Source of the DNA: CAZADA01 sp964636945
GTDB taxonomy: Bacteria > Pseudomonadota > Alphaproteobacteria > Caulobacterales > Maricaulaceae
DNA: 64,000 bases
Assembly (NCBI GenBank): GCA_964636945.1
Contig: CAZWVH010000002.1
Coordinates: forward strand, 1-64,000
Reading direction: 5' to 3'
The notes beneath the pieces were generated by a model, which worked only from the letters and a program-made list of their open reading frames with translations, ran no database searches and had not been told where the DNA came from. A program made the position numbers and the translations under genes. Below are positions 26,553 to 36,476 of the stretch, piece by piece. Numbering within the stretch: position 1 is the stretch's first letter; each line of letters begins with the position of its first letter.

Positions 26553-28829
26553 ATGGCGAGGGGTGGCCATCGCAATACATTCGCGGTTTCGGCGGCGCTG
26601 ACCAGCTTAACAGCAGCAGCATTCGCAACGTCCGCCAGCGCGCAAGATCCCGCTGCGGCAACGGATTTGTCCGAGACGGTTTACCTGGAAGCTGACCAGG
26701 TCAAAGAAAACCGGCTCACCGGCGAGTACATTGCCAGTGGCAATGTGGAAGCGCGCTACGGAACGCGGATTTTGCGGGCTGATGAAGTGGTCTTCCGACC
26801 AGCAGACGCTCGTGTGATTGCGCGCGGCAATGTGGCGATCGTGGACGACACGGGGTTGGTGACCTTCGCCGATGAAGCCGAATTGAGCGACGATTTGTCA
26901 GAAGCGGTCATTTCTGGATTCGCGGCGCGTCTGGACAATAACGCCACAATGGCCGCACGGGTCGCGACGCGCGACGCCAATGACGACTTTCGGATCGTGC
27001 GTGGATTTTATACCGCCTGTGTGGCCTGTGCGAAAAACGACCGGGAAAACCGCCCCACATGGCGTATCCGCGCCCGGCGCGTCACTCGTGACGCGAGCAA
27101 AGACGGGATTTTTTATCGCGACGCGGTGCTTGAGGTGAAGGGCGTGCCGGTGGCGTATTCCCCCTATTTCGCCCATGCTGACCCCACTGCTGACCGCAAG
27201 TCCGGTTTCTTACTTCCCAATCTGGGTGAATCGAGCCGGACGGGGACTTTTTACCAACAACCCTATTATTGGGCGATCTCGCCAAGTCAGGATCTTGTAA
27301 TCGCGCCCCGGGCCATGAGCGAAGTAAACCCGTTGGTGGCCTTCGAGTATCGAAAGCGATTTTTTTCCGGCGGCGTCTTGGTCCAAGGCTCAGCCACCGC
27401 CGAAAAAGAAATCAATTTGTTGGATGACGGCGAGATTGCACGACTGACCGAAGAAGAACTCATCGCTCTCAATGCTGAGGATGCGGAGTTTCGCGGACAC
27501 GTGTTTGGCGAGGGCGCTTTTCGCATCACCGAGAGTTGGACATGGGGTTTTGGCGTCGAACGTGTGACCGGTGACGCCTACCTTGATCGCTATGACATTC
27601 CTGACGCCAATGTCCGTCGCGGTCTCTATCGCCGCCAGTCGCGCCGCTTGCTCAGCCAAGCTTACGCCGTACGCCAAACCAAGGATTCCTATTCTTCAAT
27701 CGCGGCGTTTGACGCGCAAGACCTGCGACTTGAGGACGAGGACGAGCTGCCCGTCGCCGCGCCATTTGCCGAAATCCGGAAGATGTTTGGGATGCGGTTT
27801 CTCGGTGGGCGAACAGAAGCAAGAGCCAATCTGGCTGTGTTGGAACGCCGCGCCGGCGTGGACTACCGTCGCCTGACCATCGAGACCGAATGGAACAGAC
27901 GCATTGTCAGCAAGAGTGGCGTGTTGTTTTCTCCGTTTGCGCTGGCGCGAGGCGATTTCTATTCGCTTCAGGGCGAACAACTTCCCGAAGATACCGTCAG
28001 TGGTATTGAAGAACCCATTGATACGCAGGCCACCCGAGCCCTTGGCAATATTGGGGCGGACCTGTCATTCCCCGTCGGACGAAGACTGGGTCCGATTGAT
28101 GTCGTGCTCGAGCCCATCGCCAATGTGACCGTGGCGCCTCAAGACGTGAATGACGACGAATTGGTGAACCTCGACAGTCAGTCCATTGACCTTGATGAAG
28201 CCAGTGTGTTTTCCGCGAACCGATCCACAGGGTATGACGTCTTTGAAGAGGGCGCCCATGCATCCGTGGGCGCTCGGGCATCGGCAGACTGGAGCAATGA
28301 CGGATCAGTCAGCCTGTTTGTCGGACAAAGTTATCGGGCTGAGGATTTGGGTCAGTTCGAACCGTCCTCAGGCCTTGATGGACGCACGTCCGATATTGTC
28401 GGGGCGTTGGCCATGCAGCTGGGCAGGCGTACAGAATTGGATGCGAAAGTTCGCGTGGACAATCAAGGCGGCGAAATCCAGCGGCTGGACGTGGTGGGGC
28501 GCACGGGAATAGGTCCCATTAGCGTCGGCGCCCGCTATCTTCAATTTGACCAGGAGCTCGCCGACCGGTCCCAACGCCCCGCCCGAGAAGCGAATGTGGA
28601 TGTGGGCCTGGATATCACCCGCAATTGGAGCGCCTATTATCGATTTAATCGAGACCTGGACGCTGAGGAGACCCGGCGCGAATTCATTGGTTTGGTGTAC
28701 ACCGACAATTGCACCCGCGTGGAAGTCGTTTACAAGAGTGAGAACTTCGAAGAACGCATTGCGGGCCGAGACGATTCCCTCACAGTGCGCTTTACGTTGG
28801 CAACACTGGGATCGTTTGAAAGCAATTGA
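26553..28829 (+). CDS. lptD: LPS-assembly outer-membrane protein LptD
   Basis: The 758-residue product has a signal peptide ending ATSASAQ (about residue 30). An OstA-type beta-jellyroll follows (VYLEADQVKENRLTGEYIASGNVEARYG), then the large LptD barrel domain. LptD with LptE inserts lipopolysaccharide into the outer leaflet. Typical barrel-domain features are VPVAYSPYFAHADPT, KSGFLLPNLGESSRTG and QQPYYWAISPSQDL. Cysteines occur at the CVACAKN segment rather than in the E. coli arrangement. It is followed by surA, which encodes an outer-membrane-protein chaperone. Confidence 0.96.
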   Translation: MARGGHRNTFAVSAALTSLTAAAFATSASAQDPAAATDLSETVYLEADQVKENRLTGEYIASGNVEARYGTRILRADEVVFRPADARVIARGNVAIVDDTGLVTFADEAELSDDLSEAVISGFAARLDNNATMAARVATRDANDDFRIVRGFYTACVACAKNDRENRPTWRIRARRVTRDASKDGIFYRDAVLEVKGVPVAYSPYFAHADPTADRKSGFLLPNLGESSRTGTFYQQPYYWAISPSQDLVIAPRAMSEVNPLVAFEYRKRFFSGGVLVQGSATAEKEINLLDDGEIARLTEEELIALNAEDAEFRGHVFGEGAFRITESWTWGFGVERVTGDAYLDRYDIPDANVRRGLYRRQSRRLLSQAYAVRQTKDSYSSIAAFDAQDLRLEDEDELPVAAPFAEIRKMFGMRFLGGRTEARANLAVLERRAGVDYRRLTIETEWNRRIVSKSGVLFSPFALARGDFYSLQGEQLPEDTVSGIEEPIDTQATRALGNIGADLSFPVGRRLGPIDVVLEPIANVTVAPQDVNDDELVNLDSQSIDLDEASVFSANRSTGYDVFEEGAHASVGARASADWSNDGSVSLFVGQSYRAEDLGQFEPSSGLDGRTSDIVGALAMQLGRRTELDAKVRVDNQGGEIQRLDVVGRTGIGPISVGARYLQFDQELADRSQRPAREANVDVGLDITRNWSAYYRFNRDLDAEETRREFIGLVYTDNCTRVEVVYKSENFEERIAGRDDSLTVRFTLATLGSFESN

Positions 28830-28979
28830 GTCCTCCACGCCGCCTTCAGCAGCAGCGTCTGTCCTCACTTGACGTGTTTACGCCGAACGAGGTCTCGCGT
28901 TAAAGTTCGTGTCATAGGGGGTTGTTCGATCACGCCGCGAAACGCTATGCGGGCGGCGAGACTGTAATGTGGTGAAAAA

Positions 28980-30245
28980 ATGAAGCGTGAGACAGGCACA
29001 TACCTGACTGGTCTTCTGGCCGCAGCTCTAGCCCTCGCCCTGGCCGTCGTCGGACCGTCCAGGTCACAAATGATGGAAGGCGTTGCGGCGATTGTGAATG
29101 ATGACGTCATCACAACCTATGACGTCGAACAGCGCATGCGCTTGCTTCTTGCCTCTTCGAACGTGCAGCCGACACAAGAACTGATGCAACGAATTCAGGC
29201 TGAAGCTATTCGCAGTTTGATCGACGAGCGTCTTCAGCTCCAAGAAGCGGCTGAATATGAAATTGCAGTGACTGACGAGGATGTGGCGCAGGAACTGGAC
29301 AATCTTGCGGCGCGAAACAATGCATCAGCTGCCGCCATCGAACAGGACTTAGCGCGCCGCGGCGTGGATATTGACACTCTGGAACAGCAATTGCGCGCCG
29401 AATTGGCCTGGCAGATCTTGGTCAATGGCCGTTTCCGCCCACTCGTTCGGGTTTCGGACAACCAGATCGACCAAGCATTGGAGCGCATGGCGACCAATGC
29501 CGACAAACCCAGTTATCGCATTGCTGAAATTTTGATCGAGCCGCGCTCTCAGTCCGAAGCGCAGCAAGCACTTCAGTTTATCGCTCAGCAACTGAACCAA
29601 GGCGTGCCATTCCAGCAACTCGCCCAACAAATCTCTCGCGCGCCTTCTGCCGTTGATGGCGGGGAAGTGGGATGGGTGCGCGCCGGCGAGCTGCGCAATG
29701 AGGAGATCGAGCGGGCGCTTGAAGGCATGAACCCCGGCGACATTCGTCCGGTGGAGACCCGCGAAGGCATCTATTTTATGCTTCTGCTTGACCGCCGCCG
29801 CGGTGTGGAGCTGGAGCGCTTGGAGCTCAATCAAATTTTCGTGCCCTACGGCGCCAATGCTGGCGACGGGGCGTTTGAACAAGCGTCCCAACAACTCACG
29901 CGCGGCACGCGGCGAGTTCGCAATTGCGAAGATATCCAAGAGGCTGCAGAGCGCATCGATGGCGCCATTTTCCAGGACTTGGGGTTGCTGCCGCCCAGTG
30001 ACCTCAATGCGGAGCTGCGCGATAAGGTGATCAATCTCAATGTGGGGCAAATTACGGAGCCAATTTCGCTCCCAAGCGGCGCCGCCATTGTGATGCTATG
30101 CAGTCGCCAAGATATGGCCACCGACGCGATGCCCTCTCGTGAGGACATCGAAAATCGGCTGTTGGACCAACAATTGGCGCTGTATTCGCGTCGGTATCTG
30201 AGATCGCTCTTAGACCAGGCCACGATTGAGACCCGCACTCAATAA
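28980..30245 (+). CDS. surA: Periplasmic chaperone/peptidyl-prolyl isomerase SurA
   Basis: The 421-residue product has an N-terminal signal sequence (LLAAALALALAVVGPSRS), a SurA N domain (GVAAIVNDDVITTYDVEQRM) and a parvulin domain at about 175-275 (YRIAEILIEP, FQQLAQQISRAPSAVDGGEVGWV, GDIRPVETREGIYFMLLLDRR). A second, degenerate parvulin region follows (LNQIFVPYGANAG onward). SurA escorts barrel proteins such as LptD. It lies 150 bases after lptD; that gap has a TTGACG hexamer that could belong to a promoter. Confidence 0.93.
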   Translation: MKRETGTYLTGLLAAALALALAVVGPSRSQMMEGVAAIVNDDVITTYDVEQRMRLLLASSNVQPTQELMQRIQAEAIRSLIDERLQLQEAAEYEIAVTDEDVAQELDNLAARNNASAAAIEQDLARRGVDIDTLEQQLRAELAWQILVNGRFRPLVRVSDNQIDQALERMATNADKPSYRIAEILIEPRSQSEAQQALQFIAQQLNQGVPFQQLAQQISRAPSAVDGGEVGWVRAGELRNEEIERALEGMNPGDIRPVETREGIYFMLLLDRRRGVELERLELNQIFVPYGANAGDGAFEQASQQLTRGTRRVRNCEDIQEAAERIDGAIFQDLGLLPPSDLNAELRDKVINLNVGQITEPISLPSGAAIVMLCSRQDMATDAMPSREDIENRLLDQQLALYSRRYLRSLLDQATIETRTQ

Positions 30246-31275
30246 GCCCGCGCCCAATGCGCCCCTCGGCCTAACCCTCGGAGATCCTGCCGGGGTGGGA
30301 CCGGAGCTTGCGATCAGGGCCTGGGAGCGACTGAAAGACACTGGCCCGGTTTTTGTTCTGATCGCGCCGCCCGAATGGATGGCCAGACACGGCGCGCCCA
30401 TCGCCGTGATCAACGAGCCCGGCGAAGCTGCAGGGGCCTTTACCCACGCTCTGCCGATTTTGCCAATCGCCACATCTGGCTCAACAGCGCCCATTCCGGG
30501 TGCGCCAATTCACGAGCATGCGCCGACTGTCCTGCGATCGATTGAATGGGCGACAGAGCTGGCATTGCAGGGAAAAACCCTAGGCGTCGTCACCAATCCC
30601 ATCGCCAAACATGTGCTTTACGAAGCGGGGTTCACATCGCCCGGCCATACCGAATTTTTGAGCGAACTTACGGGGGAGTTCGCCACGTTGGGTCCACGGG
30701 GCCCGGTGATGATGCTGGCGAATGCGCATTTGCGGGTGGCGCTCGTCACGATTCACCTGCCTCTGCGGGACGTACCTGACGCTTTGTCCGAAGAGAGCGT
30801 AAAGCGTTGCATTCGCGTGACACACCATGCCCTAAGATCAGACTTTGGCATTACCGCACCCCGCATCGCCATGTGTGGCCTTAATCCGCATGCCGGTGAA
30901 AATGGCGCCATGGGAACCGAGGAGATTGCGTTACTCAATCCTTTGGCGGAGCAATTGCGTTCGGAAGGCATCAGCGTCACCAACGCCCAGTCCGCAGACA
31001 CGCTGTTCACCGAGGACGCGCGCAAAGGCTATGACGCAGCAATCGCCATGTATCACGATCAGGGCCTCGGTCCGATCAAGACGCTGGATTTTCATGGCGC
31101 AGTGAATATCACGCTCGGCCTTCCGATCGTGCGCACATCGCCCGACCATGGCTCCGGATTTGCCATTGCAGGCAAAGGCCTGGCGCGCCCCGATAGCTTG
31201 ATTGCGGCGCTGCGCATGGGCGCTGACATGGCCGCACGGCGGCATGCCCAGTTGGTCCAGAGTCATGACCCTTGA
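30226..31275 (+). CDS. pdxA: 4-hydroxythreonine-4-phosphate dehydrogenase
   Basis: The 349-residue enzyme oxidises 4-phosphohydroxy-L-threonine in pyridoxal phosphate synthesis. N-terminal GLTLGDPAGVGPELAIRAW, mid-chain FTSPGHTEFLSELTG (metal-binding His) and CGLNPHAGENGAMGTEE, and YHDQGLGPIKTLDF plus SPDHGSGFAIAGKG are all hallmark stretches. The best start is a TTG at 30226, overlapping the surA 3' end by 20 bases; no ATG is available near the N terminus. It overlaps ksgA by 11 bases, as in the enterobacterial surA-pdxA-ksgA operon. Confidence 0.95.
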   Translation: MRPALNKPAPNAPLGLTLGDPAGVGPELAIRAWERLKDTGPVFVLIAPPEWMARHGAPIAVINEPGEAAGAFTHALPILPIATSGSTAPIPGAPIHEHAPTVLRSIEWATELALQGKTLGVVTNPIAKHVLYEAGFTSPGHTEFLSELTGEFATLGPRGPVMMLANAHLRVALVTIHLPLRDVPDALSEESVKRCIRVTHHALRSDFGITAPRIAMCGLNPHAGENGAMGTEEIALLNPLAEQLRSEGISVTNAQSADTLFTEDARKGYDAAIAMYHDQGLGPIKTLDFHGAVNITLGLPIVRTSPDHGSGFAIAGKGLARPDSLIAALRMGADMAARRHAQLVQSHDP

Positions 31276-32140
31276 CGAACTGCCTCCCTTGCGCGAGGTG
31301 GCCAGCGCCCACGGCCTGACCGCCAACAAAGCGTTCGGCCAGCACTATCTATTTGATCTCAATCTCACGGCAAAGATTGCGCGCATTGCCGGCCCTCTTG
31401 AAAACGCTGCGGTGATCGAAGTGGGCCCTGGACCGGGCGGGCTCACGCGCGCCCTATTGAGCGAGGGCGCGGCCAAAGTCATCGCCATTGAAACCGACGA
31501 TCGGTTCTTGCCTGCGCTGGAGCAAATCTCAGCAGCAGCAAACGGGCGATTGACGGTCGTGCACGCCGACGCGCTCAAGGTCGATCAACACGCCTTGGCT
31601 CGAGACTTCGGGGCTGGTCTCACGCCCATGATCGTGTCCAACTTGCCCTATAATGTGGGCACGCCGTTGTTGGTGCGTTGGCTGTCTGGACCGCAATGGT
31701 GGTCGTGCATGACGCTCATGTTCCAAAAGGAGGTCGCAGAACGCATCGTTGCGCGCACGGGTGATGACAGCTATGGGCGATTGTCTGTATTGGCCGCTTT
31801 GCGCTCGGCGCCCCATTTGGCCCTTAGGGCCCCGGCTCGCGCTTTTACCCCCCCGCCCAAAGTGGATTCTGCAGTGGTGCGGTTTGATCCCTTGAAGTCG
31901 GGACGGCTGGACGATGTGGAGGCGCTGGAAACAGTGACGGCCGCCGCCTTTGGTCAGCGACGCAAAATGCTGCGCAGTAGCTTGAAAGCGTTGGCGGCGA
32001 CATGTGACATGACGGCGGACGCATTTTGTGCTGCGGCAGGGGTAGACGCTCAAGCGCGCCCAGAAACGCTCGCGCCGGAGAAGTTTGCCGCCATGGCGGG
32101 AGTGTGGCGATCGGAAATTGACTCGCAATCTGAGAATTAG
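31265..32140 (+). CDS. rsmA: 16S rRNA dimethyladenosine transferase
   Basis: The 291-residue enzyme (KsgA) dimethylates two adjacent adenosines near the 3' end of 16S rRNA. It has the SAM motif VIEVGPGPGGLTRALL, the acidic loop AIETDDRFLPAL, and motif IV VSNLPYNVGTPLL (N-L-P-Y). The open frame begins inside pdxA, but ATG 31265 fits the family start (MTLDELPPLREV). Its TAG overlaps the TAA of convergent gmk by sharing TTAG at 32137-32140. Confidence 0.96.
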   Translation: MTLDELPPLREVASAHGLTANKAFGQHYLFDLNLTAKIARIAGPLENAAVIEVGPGPGGLTRALLSEGAAKVIAIETDDRFLPALEQISAAANGRLTVVHADALKVDQHALARDFGAGLTPMIVSNLPYNVGTPLLVRWLSGPQWWSCMTLMFQKEVAERIVARTGDDSYGRLSVLAALRSAPHLALRAPARAFTPPPKVDSAVVRFDPLKSGRLDDVEALETVTAAAFGQRRKMLRSSLKALAATCDMTADAFCAAAGVDAQARPETLAPEKFAAMAGVWRSEIDSQSEN

Positions 32141-32829
32141 GCGACACCTTCCTCAAGCAGTCGCTCCACCGCTCCGTCCAGCTTGGGCTGCATTTGACGG
32201 CGGTAACGCCCGGCGGCGATCTCATTGCCCGACCGACGTGCATCGATGATGGTCAAGATCGCCTGCACCGCTTGGTCCAAATCGTCATTGACGATCACAT
32301 ATTCATATTCGGCCCAATGACTGATTTCGTCTTTGGCGCGAGCCATGCGTCGGGCGATAACATCGTCAGAATCCCCGCCGCGTCTACGCAAACGCGCCTC
32401 GAGTTCTGCCATGGACGGCGGCAATACAAAAATGGTCACCAGCTGCGCCATGGGATCGGCCGCAAGCTGACGCGCGCCTTGCCAATCAATGTCGAAAACC
32501 ACGTCCAAACCATCGCTGAGCCATTCGCGAACTGGCGCCTTTGGAGTGCCATAGAAATTATCAAAAACTTCCGCCCACTCCAGAAAACCACCCTCATCAC
32601 GCGCAGTGACGAAATCGTCTTTGGTCCAAAAGTGATAGTCCACGCCATCGTCTTCGCCCGGCCGCGGGGAGCGCGTGGTGGCTGAAACTGAAATCCGAAG
32701 CCGCGGATCGGCGTCCAGGATCCGTTTGGTGAGTGTGGTTTTTCCCGCACCACTTGGGCTGGAGATCACAATCAGTGCGCCGTCGCGGCTCGGATGCGTT
32801 GGTCGAGGGTCGGGGATGGTGTCGGCCAT
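32137..32829 (-). CDS. gmk: Guanylate kinase
   Basis: The 230-residue enzyme phosphorylates GMP to GDP. Walker A is in VISSPSGAGKTTLTKRIL, and the GMP-binding region is SVSATTRSPRPGEDDGVDYHF and VFDIDWQGARQL. The rest is colinear with the family, with an extra 10-15 residues at each end. It is the last gene of the fabG-acpP-fabF-mltG-gmk series and meets rsmA tail to tail with a 4-base overlap. Confidence 0.97.
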   Translation of the reverse strand: MADTIPDPRPTHPSRDGALIVISSPSGAGKTTLTKRILDADPRLRISVSATTRSPRPGEDDGVDYHFWTKDDFVTARDEGGFLEWAEVFDNFYGTPKAPVREWLSDGLDVVFDIDWQGARQLAADPMAQLVTIFVLPPSMAELEARLRRRGGDSDDVIARRMARAKDEISHWAEYEYVIVNDDLDQAVQAILTIIDARRSGNEIAAGRYRRQMQPKLDGAVERLLEEGVA

Positions 32830-32850
32830 GGTGCTGGCCCCTTATCTCAA

Positions 32851-33921
32851 CTAGCCGGCGCGTTCTTGCGCGATCAATTCGCGTTCGATCTGCCGCCAAC
32901 GCGCCACATTGCGGTTGTGTTCGGCCAGCGTCGCTGCAAACACGTGTCCGCCGCTGCCATCGGCCACAAAATACAGTGCATTTGTATCGGCCGGATTGAG
33001 TACGCCCTCGAGCGCCGCGCGACCTGGATTGGAAATGGGGCCTGGCGTCAATCCATCGACAAAGTAAGTATTATAGGGGTTGTCCGCATTATTGAGCTCA
33101 GAGCGCAACAGGGGACGGCGTTCGCCGCGACTATTGTACAGCGGCTGGCCACCATTAATGCCGTAGATAATCGTGGCGTCCGCTTGCAAGCGCATGCCGC
33201 GCCTCAGTCGATTCACGAACACGCCAGCGACCTGATCGTGCTCCGATCCTCCTGCTTCGCGCTCCACGATAGAGGCCAGGATGATCGCTTGTTCTTGGGT
33301 CTCGAACGGCAGATTGTCCGCCCGGTTCGGCCACAACTCCGCCATGAGCGCATCCTGCGCGCTGGCCATGCGTTCCAAGACTTCCGTGCGCGTCATGCCA
33401 CGGGTCACCAAGTAAGTCTCGGGCAATAACGTACCCTCAGCGGGGATTTCGGTAATTTCGCCAGTGAGAATTTCGCTGTTGTTGATCACGGCGACAATCT
33501 GGGCGCTGGTGTATCCTTCGGGTGCGGTGATGGCGTACTCGATCACATCGCCGTCACGCAGCATTTCAAACACGTCAGCCATACTGGCATTGGCGGGAAT
33601 GGCGTATTCACCAGCTTTGAGATCCCGCTCGCCACCTCTCAACATCACCCCGGCGCGGAAAACCAGGGCGTCGGTGATCACACCGTTCAACTCCAACTGA
33701 TGAGCAATGCGGATGAGCCCGGAGCCGCGCTCAAGCAGAACCGCTTGTGATTCGGTTGCGGGGCCTGGCCGAGTGAATTGGCCATTGAGCCAGAAATAGC
33801 CTCCGCCAATGACCGATGCGCCCACCACGAGGCATAGACCGAACGCGATCAGTAGAAATTTCACCACACCGCCACCCTTGGCTTTCGCCTTGGGGGCCTT
33901 TGCATCACCCTGTTGAGTCAT
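32851..33921 (-). CDS. mltG: Endolytic murein transglycosylase MltG (YceG)
   Basis: The 356-residue inner-membrane enzyme cleaves nascent glycan strands and limits their length. A Lys-rich cytoplasmic tip (APKAKAKGGG) is followed by one membrane helix (VVKFLLIAFGLCLVVGASVIGG), a LysM-like region (VFEMLRDGDVIEYAITAPEGYT) and the YceG catalytic core. In the core, IILASIVEREAGG supplies the catalytic glutamate, followed by DQVAGVFVNRLRRGMRLQADATIIYG and TYFVDGLTPGPISNPG. Its ATG overlaps the fabF stop by one base. Confidence 0.95.
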   Translation of the reverse strand: MTQQGDAKAPKAKAKGGGVVKFLLIAFGLCLVVGASVIGGGYFWLNGQFTRPGPATESQAVLLERGSGLIRIAHQLELNGVITDALVFRAGVMLRGGERDLKAGEYAIPANASMADVFEMLRDGDVIEYAITAPEGYTSAQIVAVINNSEILTGEITEIPAEGTLLPETYLVTRGMTRTEVLERMASAQDALMAELWPNRADNLPFETQEQAIILASIVEREAGGSEHDQVAGVFVNRLRRGMRLQADATIIYGINGGQPLYNSRGERRPLLRSELNNADNPYNTYFVDGLTPGPISNPGRAALEGVLNPADTNALYFVADGSGGHVFAATLAEHNRNVARWRQIERELIAQERAG

Positions 33922-35204
33922 TACGCCGCCGTGAGCACTAAAGACGCATTCGTCCCGCCAAAACCAAACGAATTGGACAATACCGCGCGCACCGGCTTTG
34001 TCACGGCGTGATGTGGCGCCAAATTCAGTGGGGTCTCCACCGAAGGATTATCCAAGTTGAGCGTCGGCGGGCAAATCCCGTCGCGAATCGCCAAAACCGA
34101 GAACACGGCTTCAATAGCGCCTGCAGCGCCCAGCAAGTGACCTGTGGCCGATTTCGTTGCGGACATGACCATGTTCCCCGCCGCGTCGCCGAACAGCCGT
34201 TCAACTGCGCGCAGTTCGATCTCATCGCCTTTGGGCGTGGATGTGCCATGGGCGTTGACATAGTCAATGTCGCCGGGGCCAAGACCCGACGTCTCAAGCG
34301 CCGCAGACATCGACCGAAACCCGCCATCGCCATCCTCGGCTGGCGCTGTGATGTGATAGGCGTCGCCCGACAAGCCATAGCCCTTCACTTCGGCATAGAT
34401 TTTGGCGCCGCGTGCAATGGCGTGGTCGAGATCCTCCAAGATGACAGCGCCCGCGCCCTCGCCCATGACAAAGCCATCTCGGCCTTCGTCGTACGGACGC
34501 GAGGCCTTTTGGGGTTGGTCGTTGAATCCCGTCGACAAGGCTCGGCAGGCCACAAACCCGCCAATGCCCAGCCTGGTGATTGCCGCTTCAGCGCCGCCAG
34601 CAACCATGACGTCAGCTGCGCCGCGTGCGATCAATTGCGCTGCATCGCCAATGGCGTGAGCTCCGGTTGAGCACGCCGTCACAACCGAGTGGTTGGGTCC
34701 GCGAAACTTATGGCGGATGGAAATATGTCCAGACGCCAAATTGATCAACATGGCCGGGATCACGAATGGGCTAAGCTTTTTAGGGCCCTTTTCGTTCAGG
34801 GTGATCGAGGCGTCATAGATCGTTTGCAGTCCGCCAATCCCAGAGCCGAACAGCACACCCGTGCGATTTTTCTGCTCATCGGTTTCAGCAACCCACCCTG
34901 AGTCCGCTACAGCTTCATCAGCCGCGCCAAGTGCATAAACGATAAATGGATCGATCCGCCGCAATTCGCGTTTATCCACCACCGCCGCTTCATCGAACCG
35001 CCCCTCTTCGCCCAAATCGCCCACGCCCACGCCGTCAATACGCGGGACATGACCGGCGACTTGGCAGGCAAGGTCTTCGGTTTCAAAGGTCTCAATCCGT
35101 CCCAGGCCGCTTTGGCCAGCAACCAAGCGCGACCAAGACGTCTCAACGCCTTGGCCGAGTGGTGTGACTAGCCCAAGCCCCGTGACGACAACGCGCCGGG
35201 TCAT
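33921..35204 (-). CDS. fabF: 3-oxoacyl-ACP synthase II
   Basis: The 427-residue condensing enzyme elongates acyl-ACP in fatty acid synthesis. The catalytic triad is visible: C178 in VVTACSTGAHAIGDA, His in VNAHGTSTPKGD and His in SATKSATGHLLGAAG. The C terminus is NSFGFGGTNASLVL as usual. It lies three bases from acpP and overlaps mltG, so acpP-fabF-mltG-gmk is most likely a single transcript. Confidence 0.97.
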   Translation of the reverse strand: MTRRVVVTGLGLVTPLGQGVETSWSRLVAGQSGLGRIETFETEDLACQVAGHVPRIDGVGVGDLGEEGRFDEAAVVDKRELRRIDPFIVYALGAADEAVADSGWVAETDEQKNRTGVLFGSGIGGLQTIYDASITLNEKGPKKLSPFVIPAMLINLASGHISIRHKFRGPNHSVVTACSTGAHAIGDAAQLIARGAADVMVAGGAEAAITRLGIGGFVACRALSTGFNDQPQKASRPYDEGRDGFVMGEGAGAVILEDLDHAIARGAKIYAEVKGYGLSGDAYHITAPAEDGDGGFRSMSAALETSGLGPGDIDYVNAHGTSTPKGDEIELRAVERLFGDAAGNMVMSATKSATGHLLGAAGAIEAVFSVLAIRDGICPPTLNLDNPSVETPLNLAPHHAVTKPVRAVLSNSFGFGGTNASLVLTAA

Positions 35205-35207
35205 GGA

Positions 35208-35450
35208 TCAAACTTTTTCGGAGATGAACGACACTGCGTCGCCGACTGTGGAGATTTTCTCTGCAGCGTCATCGGGAATTTCGATGTTGAACTCTTCTTC
35301 AAACGCCATCACCAGCTCAACCTGATCCAGCGAGTCTGCGCCCAAATCGTCGATGAAGTTTGCTTTTTCGGAAACTTTCTCAGCTTCCACATCCAAATGC
35401 TCCACGACAATCTTCGTGACGCGTTCAAGAATTTCTGACTGATCCGCCAT
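35208..35450 (-). CDS. acpP: Acyl carrier protein
   Basis: The 80-residue acidic protein carries growing acyl chains on a 4'-phosphopantetheine attached to S40 in [14 protein letters not shown]. The helix pattern and length are canonical. The frame is open to 35507, but [11 protein letters not shown] at 35450 is the family start, preceded by AAGGG. Confidence 0.97.
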   Translation of the reverse strand: MADQSEILERVTKIVVEHLDVEAEKVSEKANFIDDLGADSLDQVELVMAFEEEFNIEIPDDAAEKISTVGDAVSFISEKV

Positions 35451-35551
35451 GTTATAACCCTTGCCTATTGCTGGAGACGACGCGTTGACGCCCAGGAGGA
35501 GTTCCACTGTCCCAACGGCGAAAGCGCGTCAGGGCCATAGGAGCGGCCCCG

Positions 35552-35581
35552 ATAGCACACTGAATTCGGCCTGACTAGCAA
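35552..35581 (-). promoter_or_regulatory. Candidate acpP promoter
   Basis: On the minus strand TTGCTA (35576-35581) and TGCTAT (35552-35557) are separated by 18 bases. They lie about 95 bases before the acpP ATG, within the 153-base fabG-acpP gap. The match to a housekeeping promoter is only moderate. Confidence 0.3.
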
Positions 35582-35603
35582 GCCGAAATTTTACGAAATC
35601 ACA

Positions 35604-36350
35604 CTAAATCATGGCCATGCCGCCATTGATGTGCAACGTCTGGCCTGTGACGTAGCCTGCTTCATCGCTGGCCAGATACACCGCTGCGGCCCCAATGTCA
35701 TCGCCTGAACCGAGTGCGCCGGCAGGAATTCGCGATAAGATTGCAGACCGCTGCGTTTCGTTCAACGCATCCGTCATGGCCGAGGCCATGAATCCGGGTG
35801 CGATGCAATTGGCGGTCACGCCCCGTGACCCAATTTCCTGGGCCAGGGCTTTGGTAAACCCAATCATGCCCGCTTTAGACGCTGCATAATTGGCTTGGCC
35901 CGGATTGCCCGTGACGCCAACCACCGAGGTGATGCCAATAATGCGTCCCGACCGCTGGCGCATCATGCCGGCTTTACCGGAAATCGCCGCGCGCGCCAGT
36001 CGGAAATAGGCCTCAAGATTAACCTTGAGAACGTCGGCCCAATCTTCGTCCTTCATCTGCATGAGCAATTTGTCACGCGTAATCCCGGCGTTTGCCACGA
36101 GGATATCTAGACCGCCCAGCGCTTCTTGAGTTTGCGGCACCAAGGCGTCCACCGCAGCAGGATCGGACAAATTGCATGGGACAATGGCGGTACGGTCACC
36201 CAACTCACGCGCCACTTCGGCCAGTCGCTCCTCACGCGTTCCAGAGAGCGCAACCGTGGCGCCTTGCGCATGCAGCGCCTTGGCAATGGCGCCGCCAAGC
36301 CCGCCGGTCGCACCCGTGACCAGCGCGCGCTTGCCTGTCAAATCGAACAT
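35604..36350 (-). CDS. fabG: 3-oxoacyl-ACP reductase
   Basis: The 248-residue NADPH-dependent SDR reduces 3-oxoacyl-ACP. The cofactor loop is TGATGGLGGAIA, and NAGITRD, the catalytic Ser in IGITSVVGVTGNPG and YAASKAGMIGFTKALAQEI are all intact. It precedes acpP by 153 bases. In relatives fabD lies directly upstream; here a plus-strand lipoprotein gene separates fabD and fabG, so fabG probably has its own promoter or depends on a long antisense read-through. Confidence 0.96.
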   Translation of the reverse strand: MFDLTGKRALVTGATGGLGGAIAKALHAQGATVALSGTREERLAEVARELGDRTAIVPCNLSDPAAVDALVPQTQEALGGLDILVANAGITRDKLLMQMKDEDWADVLKVNLEAYFRLARAAISGKAGMMRQRSGRIIGITSVVGVTGNPGQANYAASKAGMIGFTKALAQEIGSRGVTANCIAPGFMASAMTDALNETQRSAILSRIPAGALGSGDDIGAAAVYLASDEAGYVTGQTLHINGGMAMI

Positions 36351-36476
36351 GTGTGCTTACCCTTCGCAGAATGAGCGCCTGGGTTAGTCCGCAATTGCGC
36401 GGGTGGCAAGCCGTGGGCTACGGTTAGTTTGAACGAGAGTGACGAAGCGTTGTGATGAGCGGCGCGCGGGGGGAAC